Shown: positions 1 to 7,046 of the stretch, piece by piece
Layout: every line of letters starts with the position of its first letter
How positions within the stretch are numbered: the stretch's first letter is position 1
From: Deinococcus cellulosilyticus NBRC 106333 = KACC 11606
GTDB lineage: Bacteria; Deinococcota; Deinococci; Deinococcales; Deinococcaceae
Length of the DNA: 7,740 nt
Direction: 5' to 3'
Assembly (NCBI RefSeq): GCF_007990775.1
Contig: NZ_BJXB01000061.1
Span: 1-7,740 of the forward strand
The notes under the pieces: model-generated
What the model was told of the DNA's origin: nothing
The model's input: the letters and a program-made list of their open reading frames with translations, nothing else
Database searches by the model: none
Position numbers and translations under genes: made by a program

Positions 1-107
1 GATGAGGGGGATTATGCACTGTTACATAGTGACAATCCTTAAAACCAGCCTACGGATTATTAGGATCAGTCAGAAGAATTATACTAGGAAATCAATAAAT
101 CTAATAT
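1..107. other. A+T-rich intergenic stretch downstream of the NACHT gene
   Basis: This stretch follows the TAA stop of the NACHT gene and runs to the window edge. It has no convincing reading frame. On the minus strand there is no G+C-rich hairpin followed by a T-run, so no standard intrinsic terminator is visible. The only structure is the interrupted inverted repeat at 9-38, listed separately. The next gene lies outside the window, so it is unknown whether transcription continues past this point. Confidence 0.6.
9..38. repeat. Interrupted inverted repeat, possible hairpin
   Basis: The outer arms GGATT (9-13) and AATCC (34-38) and the inner arms CACT (17-20) and AGTG (28-31) pair in register. 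They are separated by small bulges (ATG at 14-16, AC at 32-33) around a 7-nt loop. The structure lies about 70 nt past the NACHT stop codon. It has no T-run on the minus-strand side, so it is at best a factor-assisted terminator, an mRNA 3' stabiliser or a protein-binding palindrome. Chance is a real alternative, because the stem totals only nine base pairs. Confidence 0.3.
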
Positions 108-3100
108 TTAATCGTATATTTCCGACATAAATTTCAGGGGAATATTACTCGTGCGAGCGAATTCTCTCACACAATCATCTCTCTTCCAAATATCAGATAT
201 TATTATTTCTAAATTTTCTGCCGTAAATGATTTAATACTCTCAAGAAATAAATCGATTTCCGATTTGTTATCAGTATTGAACTCAATATGCCGCAAAACT
301 CGATAGTCACGCAACTTGCTCCAATTTCGAACTCCTTTAACATTTGAGATCTCTATTCTTTGTAGATGCGAAACGGCAGACACATACACTAAATCGACTA
401 TTAAATTACAGTCTACAATGAATAGTTCTTCTAGGGAGGTGGAATCAGATAAAAATTCTATGTTTTCAATATTATTCAGTCCTGAGATATAGAGAGAGCT
501 TAGACTTGGAAATCTTTTCAGGACTGGTAAATATTTTAACTTTGGTAAGCTACTAAGAGTCATTGATAGTATATCCTGAAATTGACCCACAAAATCAATG
601 CTCATAAGCTCTTCTATCCTGTCAAGTGATAGATCCTGAAGCTTATTGCCAGGCTTTGTTACATTAATATTTCTGATATCTTTAAAATCGGACAGTCTTA
701 AGACTTTAAATTTATCACTATTAATGTTCAAATTATCAATTACATCTTGAGTACTACCACTCAAAGTCATTGATTCCAATAATGTATAATTTTCAATAAA
801 TCCAAAATCGCTTCCGGTTTCCAAATAGATATATAGATCCCTAAGATTCAAAAATTTACTCATAGTAAGTGAGTCTAATTTTTGAATATGCAACCCTAAA
901 CTTAATCCATGAATGTCCTTATTAACTATATTTAATATACCGTTTGCCGCCTCAGGCAAGAAACCTATATCTAAATACTTAAGGGCTACACATTCTCGTA
1001 TAAAGTCAAAGTTTTCAAGAGAATAGCAACTATGTATTCTTAATAATTCAAGCTTAGAGAAATCCATAAATGAATCTATTTTTTTAAGGTTGGTTAACCT
1101 CGTCATACTTAGCGATTTTATATTTTGCAATTTTGGAGAACAGTTTATATCAACAATTTTGTCCAGTTCACGTAAACCTAAATATTCAAGACTAGCCAAT
1201 TTTCCAATACCTTTAATATCTATTAATCCACCAACATTTTGAATTGTTAACTTCTTAAGGGCAGGAAATACATCAATTCCGTCTATATCTTGCTGATCTC
1301 TCATATGATATATTCCAAGAGCACTAATATTTCTCAGATTTGTATTTTTAAATTTATCAAAATCAATATATCCATAGATTGCTATTTGATTGCATTTTTT
1401 AATGAGATCCAGGAAAATATCCAAATATTTGTCCCAAAATCTTGTGTATAGACTCATACCTGGCTCTAGGCTATGGATAATACTTTTTAGTATGTCAAGC
1501 TCATCATTTTCCAGTAATATATCAATGACCTCTGTGAGAGTAGGATATCGAAAGAATTCACTTATATCAGATTGATCCAACGGGAAAACAATCTCTTTGT
1601 AACTTTCTTTAATTTCGTGAAACTTTTCATATCTCGAGAACTCAAAAGCAGTTCTAACACCCCATTCAATTGCATTCTCATCCCACGAGTCATTGTATTT
1701 AAGATAAGGAAGGCAGTCCGGTCCACCTCGTACTAGATTATTTATATCTGAATACCTACCAACTGGGATTAAAGCCCTATAAGCTGTGTCTATTGCATCA
1801 CTAACTTCGCGATTTCGTGTTATGTCTCCTTCTAAGCAGCTTACTAAAAATCTATGGCTATCTTTATCATAAAAGAATCGTTTTGTGAATTCACATATTG
1901 CTTTAAGCATAGTTTCATGGTTTCTAGAATTATGATTTTTGGAGTACCATAAGGCAAATTTAATAGTCTCACTCCAAAGATCATTACCCAATTGCTCCAA
2001 TAACAAAAGCGACTCACCCGAGGAAACATATTCCTGAGCGGCTAAGTACTCTGCTAAAGTTCTATGAGTAAACTCTATTGATCCACCCGATGTTATTCTT
2101 AACAATCCGCTTCTCTCTACGAGATCAGATACAATGCGTGAAGCATCATCAATCTGATAATTCTTCCTTTCTCGTGCCCACTCGGCATCAATTTTCTCCT
2201 CGAATTGAGCAATATCCATAACAAACTCAGGATTCTTACTTCCTGAATAAGAGAGCATAGTCTTTGCAACTTTTTTAATAATATTATACGCTTGATTACC
2301 CTCAAAAACACTTGTAGAAATATTTCTATCCTGATCTCTCTTATATACAAACATAGTTGTAAAAGTATGGTATAACTCTAATCTATTCTTAGGCAATCCC
2401 GCGCGTGGATTAGAAAAATTTAAGGCACATAAAGCTGCACAAAGCAAAGGGTTCTGAGCCAATTCACGTAGCTCACGCCTATTTTCAATATTATATATTA
2501 ATGTATTTTCTATATCTTTGATATTATTCTTTATATCTATAGGTAGTTCAAACTCTGCAACAGCCAGATGCCAATTTCTTATAAAATCGATTATGTCTGG
2601 TTTTACCATAGGCAATAGTACTGCATCATTAAAACCGAAAACTTCAAGCCAAGCCACCTCAACAGCAGTAGTACGAGAAGTAACAAGAACAATTATATCT
2701 GGAAATTCTGTTATAATATCACCAATACGATTTTTTACACTTTCTCTTCGATCTATAGGGACTTCATCTACACCATCTATCATTAGGATAACGCGACCAG
2801 ATTCAAACTGTTCTCTAAGCCAACCTACTTTAGGTAGCGGAAAATCTTTACCAGCTAAGTAAGTATAGGAATTTAAGTCGTTTAAATCAAAGGCAGGCTT
2901 ACTTTCCGACCAATCACGCAATCTTAAGATTATAGGTAGATAACTGGCCCATTCTTGCATCTGGTCATACTCAACTGGAAATCTCCCCAAAGCACAATAA
3001 ATCGCAATCCATTTCAGCAAAGTACTCTTTCCAGATCCAGCTTCTCCTCTAATTAATACTCGTTTCAGAGAAGGAAGTGTTTCATGAACTCTTCGACTTT

Positions 3101-3968
3101 CGCTTTTTATGTTATTAATATGCCCCTCTAATTCATCAAATTTGCCATATTTATATAAGTTAAGAATTGATTCTAACTTTTGTTTATCCCAAAATCTTCC
3201 GTGGTTCTGCATATATAAACTTAGATAAGCAACCTTAATCTGGTAATTCTTGGAATAGTGATCAAGGTGACTAATACCAAAATCATCAGGGATGTTGATT
3301 TTACGCTCAATCTGTTTTCTATATTTATATTCAAAATCATCATTTGAAGTATCCGAGACGCTTAGCATACTAAATACTTTTGCTATCTGTCGTTCTGTCT
3401 CACCTATTCGCTTATCCATCTCATGAAAATTATTTAATATTGCTTCTGCGGACATAATTGGAAATTCGGGCATCGATTTAATAAACTCTACAACCAAGTC
3501 CGAACTTGATTCAATAATTAGATTCATAAAACTTTCTATCTCTTCATCTCCAATGTCAATATAAGATAATCCTAATTTAAGAGATCTTTTAATTAATTCT
3601 GCATCAAGCGCAGTATCTATCCACATTTGAGGGTTAAAACAACTACTAAAGACCTCCCTAGTAATATCTAAAGCTCTCGAAATTTGGTCTTCTGTGAGCT
3701 CAACTCTATTTTTAATATAATTGTCCAATTCCCTAAATATTTTTTTCGTGACCTGAAGACTCCATTCTCTTATTATTTCACTATCTTCAGTATTTTTTTC
3801 TAAAAAAACCTCATCAATAAACGATTCCAAAGCCGTATCAATAGGATTTTTTACAAACTCTGCGAGATCTTTACCTAAGAATGAGAAGGCGGCACCAGTG
3901 ATGCACTTTGCTATCAGGCGAAGGTTCTTGTTCCTTGACACATTGACCCTACTTTCTCTAGAAAACAA
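108..3968 (-). CDS. Bacterial NLR-like protein: helical N-domain, NACHT ATPase, leucine-rich repeats
   Basis: This is a 1286-codon STAND-type NTPase, probably cytosolic and probably an anti-phage sensor. Residues 1-205 are helical and resemble, from memory, the N-terminal helical domain of actinobacterial NACHT proteins; no nuclease, TIR or protease motif is visible. A linker (about 211-255, ending KVAYLSLYM) is also typical of that group. The NACHT domain spans about 300-470, with Walker A GEAGSGKST (308-316), Walker B LMIDGVDEV (395-403) and sensor VLVTSRT (427-433). NPLLCAALCAL (506-516) and FTHRTLAEYLAA (633-644) are usual NACHT-protein landmarks. About 16 leucine-rich repeats of 22-24 residues fill about 900-1265. 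The start is uncertain: the ORF begins at TTG, two codons after an in-frame TAG and without a clear ribosome site. GTG at codon 10 (3939-3941) is an alternative, and the first in-frame ATG is codon 115. The gene is far more A+T-rich than its neighbours, suggesting transfer. It lies 44 nt after the SRA-HNH gene. A weak GATAAT hexamer (4012-4017, minus strand) could give it its own promoter. Confidence 0.93.
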   Translation of the reverse strand: MFSRESRVNVSRNKNLRLIAKCITGAAFSFLGKDLAEFVKNPIDTALESFIDEVFLEKNTEDSEIIREWSLQVTKKIFRELDNYIKNRVELTEDQISRALDITREVFSSCFNPQMWIDTALDAELIKRSLKLGLSYIDIGDEEIESFMNLIIESSSDLVVEFIKSMPEFPIMSAEAILNNFHEMDKRIGETERQIAKVFSMLSVSDTSNDDFEYKYRKQIERKINIPDDFGISHLDHYSKNYQIKVAYLSLYMQNHGRFWDKQKLESILNLYKYGKFDELEGHINNIKSESRRVHETLPSLKRVLIRGEAGSGKSTLLKWIAIYCALGRFPVEYDQMQEWASYLPIILRLRDWSESKPAFDLNDLNSYTYLAGKDFPLPKVGWLREQFESGRVILMIDGVDEVPIDRRESVKNRIGDIITEFPDIIVLVTSRTTAVEVAWLEVFGFNDAVLLPMVKPDIIDFIRNWHLAVAEFELPIDIKNNIKDIENTLIYNIENRRELRELAQNPLLCAALCALNFSNPRAGLPKNRLELYHTFTTMFVYKRDQDRNISTSVFEGNQAYNIIKKVAKTMLSYSGSKNPEFVMDIAQFEEKIDAEWARERKNYQIDDASRIVSDLVERSGLLRITSGGSIEFTHRTLAEYLAAQEYVSSGESLLLLEQLGNDLWSETIKFALWYSKNHNSRNHETMLKAICEFTKRFFYDKDSHRFLVSCLEGDITRNREVSDAIDTAYRALIPVGRYSDINNLVRGGPDCLPYLKYNDSWDENAIEWGVRTAFEFSRYEKFHEIKESYKEIVFPLDQSDISEFFRYPTLTEVIDILLENDELDILKSIIHSLEPGMSLYTRFWDKYLDIFLDLIKKCNQIAIYGYIDFDKFKNTNLRNISALGIYHMRDQQDIDGIDVFPALKKLTIQNVGGLIDIKGIGKLASLEYLGLRELDKIVDINCSPKLQNIKSLSMTRLTNLKKIDSFMDFSKLELLRIHSCYSLENFDFIRECVALKYLDIGFLPEAANGILNIVNKDIHGLSLGLHIQKLDSLTMSKFLNLRDLYIYLETGSDFGFIENYTLLESMTLSGSTQDVIDNLNINSDKFKVLRLSDFKDIRNINVTKPGNKLQDLSLDRIEELMSIDFVGQFQDILSMTLSSLPKLKYLPVLKRFPSLSSLYISGLNNIENIEFLSDSTSLEELFIVDCNLIVDLVYVSAVSHLQRIEISNVKGVRNWSKLRDYRVLRHIEFNTDNKSEIDLFLESIKSFTAENLEIIISDIWKRDDCVREFARTSNIPLKFMSEIYD
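174..1271 (-). repeat. Leucine-rich repeat array (protein level) in the NLR-like protein
   Basis: Residues about 900-1265 carry repeating LxxLxI/L units, starting near residues 903, 926, 948, 971, 994, 1016, 1039, 1062, 1085, 1108, 1132, 1154, 1177, 1200, 1223 and 1250. The period is close to 23. Examples are ALKKLTIQN, SLEYLGLRE, KLELLRIHS, ALKYLDIGF and SLEELFIVD. The non-leucine positions differ widely between repeats. The array probably forms a curved ligand-binding surface, as in eukaryotic NLRs. Many bacterial NACHT proteins instead end in other repeat types or a short C-terminal domain. Confidence 0.85.
2559..3071 (-). other. NACHT NTPase domain of the NLR-like protein
   Basis: This is the nucleotide-binding core at about residues 300-470. 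The P-loop Lys314 and Ser315 lie at about 3024-3029. Walker B has Asp398, then Asp401-Glu402, the DGxDE pattern that separates NACHT from many other STAND ATPases. The Thr-Ser-Arg sensor is at 430-432. All key residues are present, so ATP binding and hydrolysis should be intact, and nothing suggests a decayed gene. Confidence 0.92.
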
Positions 3969-4012
3969 CTTCTATAATTCGTCCGAGACTATGGCTAAGT
4001 TTGAGCACGAGA

Positions 4013-4930
4013 TTATCTACTTCTTATATCGAGGAAAAAATAATGTTCTCTCTGGTACTGCAAGTATTCTAAGTTGATCTGGTGTCCAGCCACTCTCCGC
4101 AAAACCTGGCCCTCATACCCAGTACCCACCAGAGAAAAGTCGTCATTCACTGCAAACACCCCGTAATCAAACAGCACATGATGATTCGGGCACAAACACA
4201 ACACGTTGTCCGTTGAATCCGGCCCATTGTGCGGCATCCCCAAAGGCTTGATGTGCGCAGCCTCCGAATACGCCCCCAGAGGCGTCACCAACCTCACCCC
4301 GCACACCTGGCAGGTGTCGTCATGCATCTTCTTCACGGCCTTCGTCACCTTCGAATCCCGCTTGATTCGGTTCACCAAGGCCAGACGCCTTTCTGCTTGG
4401 GCCGTGGTGATTACCGGTGCAGGAGCATCATCCTCAGGGACATCACTCTGCACCCCTGCCATTGGAGGAACCAAGAAAGGGTCTTTCTCCAGCCGGAATC
4501 GGTACACCAGAAACCCACTCTTCCCAGGCTCACACCAGTAATCCGTCACAAAATACAGCCCGTCATAACGGTAATTCATCCCCGAAGAAAGCACCTTCGG
4601 GTCCTCCACCCGACGCACCACCCGCACTGGTAAACCCAGCTGCTTGTTCAAAGCCAGGGCCTTGTTCTGGCGGGTGAGCTCCTGGTGGGCCACCTGCTTC
4701 TCAGACTCCTGGTCCCGCCCACCATGCCCCGTGTAAATCAGGGTCTCCCCGTCATCAAAGTCATCCTCGTAACCACCAGACACCACAATGGAATCCGCCC
4801 CTTCATTGGCGGACCCACTGATCCCAGCCTGCAACGGCTTATGTATTCCCGCAGCAGCCACAGCCTTCCGATCTGGGAACAACGCTCCCACAGGGACACC
4901 CTTCACATCACCAAAAACACGTTCAGCCAT
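4013..4930 (-). CDS. SRA(YDG)-HNH endonuclease, type IV modification-dependent restriction enzyme
   Basis: This 305-residue protein pairs an N-terminal SRA/YDG reader with a C-terminal HNH nuclease. The arrangement is known from SRA-HNH enzymes that cut DNA containing 5-methyl- or 5-hydroxymethylcytosine. SRA landmarks are YTGHGG (66-71), QVAHQELTRQNKALA (79-93), PVRVVRR (101-107), YRYDGLYFV (120-128) and FLVYRFRL (140-147). An acidic, proline-containing linker covers about 155-175. The HNH domain has CQVCG (Cys207, Cys210), AAHIKPL (His226), Asn242 and CPNHH (Cys247, His250, His251) followed by LFD. This is a complete zinc-finger-type HNH with its catalytic histidine. ATG at 4928-4930 is chosen because AAAGGA lies 6 nt upstream; an in-frame TTG at 4943-4945 would add five residues but has no comparable site. 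The gene begins 11 nt after the membrane-protein stop and is followed after 44 nt by the NACHT gene. The DNA modification specificity cannot be read from the sequence. Confidence 0.92.
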   Translation of the reverse strand: MAERVFGDVKGVPVGALFPDRKAVAAAGIHKPLQAGISGSANEGADSIVVSGGYEDDFDDGETLIYTGHGGRDQESEKQVAHQELTRQNKALALNKQLGLPVRVVRRVEDPKVLSSGMNYRYDGLYFVTDYWCEPGKSGFLVYRFRLEKDPFLVPPMAGVQSDVPEDDAPAPVITTAQAERRLALVNRIKRDSKVTKAVKKMHDDTCQVCGVRLVTPLGAYSEAAHIKPLGMPHNGPDSTDNVLCLCPNHHVLFDYGVFAVNDDFSLVGTGYEGQVLRRVAGHQINLEYLQYQREHYFFLDIRSR

Positions 4931-4936
4931 CTGTTT

Positions 4937-4942
4937 TCCTTT
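4937..4942 (-). promoter_or_regulatory. Ribosome binding site that sets the SRA-HNH start
   Basis: AAAGGA on the minus strand lies 6 nt before ATG at 4928-4930. It overlaps the TGA stop of the upstream membrane-protein gene (4942-4944), so ribosomes finishing that gene could reinitiate here. It favours ATG 4930 over the TTG at 4945. Confidence 0.75.
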
Positions 4943-5619
4943 CAAGTCCTTTGAGACGCAGAGCGCTTCAAGTGCAGCACGTTCTCCAACAGCATTCTTC
5001 TGTTCCTCACACTGTCGATGGCATCTTTGATGGGCATTGCCACCAGCACAGCACCCAACAGAACACCCAGCAACACAATGTGAAGGTCACCCAACTTTGG
5101 AGTTTTCTCTGAAATCTGGAAGTACAACGCAACCAGACCACCAATCCAGGCAATCATTCCTACAGGCTGAATGCTTCCCAGCAAGAAACCTGTCCTGGAC
5201 TCAAAACCTGTCTCTGCAGCCATGAAATTCTTTAAGGTGTATTCCAGAACGTCAATGTCGTACTGCAGAAGCTTGCGAATCAAGTCCTTTCTGTCTCGCT
5301 GGCCTTCACTGATGGAGAGCAGAAAATCCCGGTGTGCATTCAGAAAAATCTTCAAGAGGGGTGGCAAGGTTCCATACAGCATCACCAATCCACCCATAAC
5401 GTAGTAAGCCAAGGACAACCAGAGGGCAGCCCAATTCCACCAAGGGGTGACACTCACAAGAGAAACCCACAATGAAAGTGCTCCCCCTGCAAACAACACC
5501 AGCGGCCATGCAGTAGAGGTGGGGACTTTGCCATGAAGGTAACTCCGGGGTTGTTCTTCCTCGGGCACCAAAAGGTTATGGATTTCCTGAATTTTGTCGA
5601 GCTTGTCATTCCAGTTCAT
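4942..5619 (-). CDS. Four-helix integral membrane protein of unknown function
   Basis: This 225-residue protein has four likely transmembrane segments in two hairpins: about 37-57, 63-85, 145-168 and 178-196. Between the pairs lies a charged helical loop (about 88-140) with many Lys, Arg and Asp residues. The N-terminus (1-35) is polar, and the C-terminal tail (200-225) is rich in Arg and Lys, which suggests both ends and the central loop face the cytoplasm. It has no cysteine and no recognised enzymatic motif. The family was not recognised. The start ATG shares one base with the TGA of the preceding gene (TGATG), so translation is probably coupled. An AGGGG 11 nt upstream is a distant ribosome site. 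It could act with the neighbouring membrane-anchored protein; that is inference from position only. Confidence 0.85.
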   Translation of the reverse strand: MNWNDKLDKIQEIHNLLVPEEEQPRSYLHGKVPTSTAWPLVLFAGGALSLWVSLVSVTPWWNWAALWLSLAYYVMGGLVMLYGTLPPLLKIFLNAHRDFLLSISEGQRDRKDLIRKLLQYDIDVLEYTLKNFMAAETGFESRTGFLLGSIQPVGMIAWIGGLVALYFQISEKTPKLGDLHIVLLGVLLGAVLVAMPIKDAIDSVRNRRMLLENVLHLKRSASQRT

Positions 5620-6476
5620 CAGTAAATCTGCCCCTGCTCAGACCGAATCAAGATCTGGCCGTTGTGTTCCTCCAGCTTCAGAAGGGCATACGCCTTCCCC
5701 TGCAGGGACTTCGAACCACTGCGGACCCGGTAGGTATAATCAAACCGCACTGTGCGGGTGTCCGAAGTGGAAGCCAAAGTCACCACATCCGAAACCCGCT
5801 GGTACTCCCGCACCGGCCACCGGCTGAAGTACTTCCGTTTGTCCTCAAACAAGAAGTTCTTGTCCTTCCACCCCGAGTCGTAATACTCCACGCTCTCCGC
5901 ATACAGGTCCATACTCGGCGCCAGGTCATTCCTCTCCCCCATACTCAAGTACTGGTCCGTGAAGTCGAGCACCTCCTGATCCGTCATGTAAGGTTCTTCC
6001 ACCACGGGATCCTCAAAGGAATCCACCACCGGTGTAGCAACCACCTCAGGAGTTGGTGTCTCACCATTCACGATGCCCGCCTCAGAAAGCTGCAGGCACT
6101 GAGAAATGGTCTCCTCTTTCAGTTCAGAAGCACGATCCCAGACATTCTGAAAGGCCCAGTAAGTTCCGTTCTGATCTGGATCTTCCCTGCCATTGATCCG
6201 CACGTAATTCCAGTAAGCGTTGTCTGCCTTCCGCTCACACGCCGTCAAGTACTGCGCCTTCTGAGATTCCCGTTTGCGGGCCTCTTCTTTGTCCTGACGC
6301 TCAAGCTTCTGTTTGCTGAGTTCCAGGTCCGTCTGGGCTTTCAGCTTCTCCCGCTCCAACTCAATCAGGGCCTGCTGCTGAGCAGGGACCGTCACCAGAA
6401 AGTGGTAACCGACAATGCCAGCCACCAGGACCAGAAGGAACGCAATCACCCACAATGCAGGATGGTTTGATTTCAC
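5619..6476 (-). CDS. Membrane-anchored coiled-coil protein with NTF2-like C-terminal domain
   Basis: This 285-residue protein starts with one hydrophobic segment (8-29) that acts as a membrane anchor or uncleaved signal. Next comes a charged, heptad-like coiled coil (about 32-75). A short helical region holds Cys80 and Cys127, which could pair if exported. A Pro/Glu/Val linker (about 138-163) leads to a C-terminal domain (about 164-285) whose pattern, TDQEVLDFTDQYLSMGERND then alternating beta strands ending GQILIRSEQGQIY, resembles the NTF2/SnoaL-like fold. No catalytic residues can be assigned, so the domain may bind rather than catalyse. The start is GTG at 6474-6476, with GGTGAG (6482-6487) 5 nt upstream inside the end of the previous gene; no in-frame ATG occurs near this start. 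The gene lies 6 nt after its upstream neighbour and overlaps the next by one base. Confidence 0.85.
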   Translation of the reverse strand: MKSNHPALWVIAFLLVLVAGIVGYHFLVTVPAQQQALIELEREKLKAQTDLELSKQKLERQDKEEARKRESQKAQYLTACERKADNAYWNYVRINGREDPDQNGTYWAFQNVWDRASELKEETISQCLQLSEAGIVNGETPTPEVVATPVVDSFEDPVVEEPYMTDQEVLDFTDQYLSMGERNDLAPSMDLYAESVEYYDSGWKDKNFLFEDKRKYFSRWPVREYQRVSDVVTLASTSDTRTVRFDYTYRVRSGSKSLQGKAYALLKLEEHNGQILIRSEQGQIY

Positions 6477-6482
6477 CTCAGC

Positions 6483-7046
6483 TCACCAGACCTGAAAGGA
6501 GACATCAATCTGGCGTGCTCCAGTGCACAACAAACCCACCTGAAGTTTCGCAGCATCAACGGGACCCACCTGGCAACCCACCCGGTCCAGGTTCGCCAGC
6601 GGGAAGAACAGCTTCCCTTCCTTCAATAAGGGCGAACCCACCAACATGACAACAAAATTGCCGAAGACCGCTGTTTGCTGCCCAGGTTTGATGGTCACCT
6701 CCTGGCCGTTGAACTTCCACACGTAAACACCCTCAGATACGGTCAAAGAAGACAGCTCACCGAGGGCCTGATGGATGTCCTCCAAGGCAGCATAAGAGTA
6801 AATCTTCGGTTGGGGTTGAAAGACTGGAGTGGAAGCAGAAGCGCTGGGTTGATTCGGGCAGTACGTGAAGATCCCCAGGTCACCACACACGTAAGAGCCC
6901 GTGTCACTGGGGCAGGAGTGCCACCTGTGACAACCATCCCGGTGCGCAAGTGCGTCGGTACCGAAACCCACCACTCCCACACCGAAGATCAGGGGAAGGA
7001 GGACCCTGCGAAAAGAATTCAGGGCTGAGAGATCACCAAATTTCAT
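6483..7046 (-). CDS. Secreted Cys/His-rich protein with copper-amine-oxidase-N-like domain (paralogue 2)
   Basis: This 187-residue protein has a signal peptide (Arg13-Arg14, hydrophobic 15-28, predicted cleavage after ALA at 32-34), so the mature protein would begin with His35. A compact Cys/His cassette follows (35-58), including GCHRWHSCPSDTG and YVCGDLG, then Cys63 and a Ser/Pro/Gln linker (66-82). The C-terminal half (about 88-187) has the pattern of stalk-like copper amine oxidase N-terminal domains (SPLLKEGKLFFPL at 138-150). Those domains are often structural and need not bind copper. Cys158 and Cys174 match a pair at the same spacing in the upstream paralogue. The protein ends in FQVW. 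The start ATG lies inside the end of the upstream gene (14-nt overlap), with GAGG 6 nt upstream. The role is unknown; metal binding or cell-surface binding are possibilities. Confidence 0.88.
   Translation of the reverse strand: MKFGDLSALNSFRRVLLPLIFGVGVVGFGTDALAHRDGCHRWHSCPSDTGSYVCGDLGIFTYCPNQPSASASTPVFQPQPKIYSYAALEDIHQALGELSSLTVSEGVYVWKFNGQEVTIKPGQQTAVFGNFVVMLVGSPLLKEGKLFFPLANLDRVGCQVGPVDAAKLQVGLLCTGARQIDVSFQVW

Noticed and set aside
2518..2862. A 114-codon plus-strand frame inside the NACHT gene
   Set aside because: It lies opposite the NACHT core. Its Ser/Thr-rich translation has no recognisable features, and the minus-strand motifs explain the region.
76..3980. An 8-bp inverted repeat, GAATTATA (76-83) and TATAATTC (3973-3980), bracketing the NACHT gene
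   Set aside because: It would be attractive as terminal repeats of a mobile unit, but eight A+T-rich bases are expected to match by chance in such sequence. There is no transposase and no target-site duplication.
4206..4677. Several overlapping plus-strand frames opposite the SRA-HNH gene
   Set aside because: They overlap one another in different frames, lack ribosome sites and encode Pro/His/Arg-rich strings. The minus strand carries the conserved SRA and HNH motifs.
4943..4945. TTG as the start of the SRA-HNH gene
   Set aside because: It adds only five residues, overlaps the upstream stop and has no ribosome site as well placed as AAAGGA before ATG 4930.
5664..6470. A 268-codon open frame on the plus strand opposite the coiled-coil/NTF2-like gene
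   Set aside because: Its translation is low-complexity and rich in Arg, Leu and His, with no domain pattern, while the minus-strand frame has a clear anchor, coiled coil, folded domain and coupled start. It is an antisense shadow.
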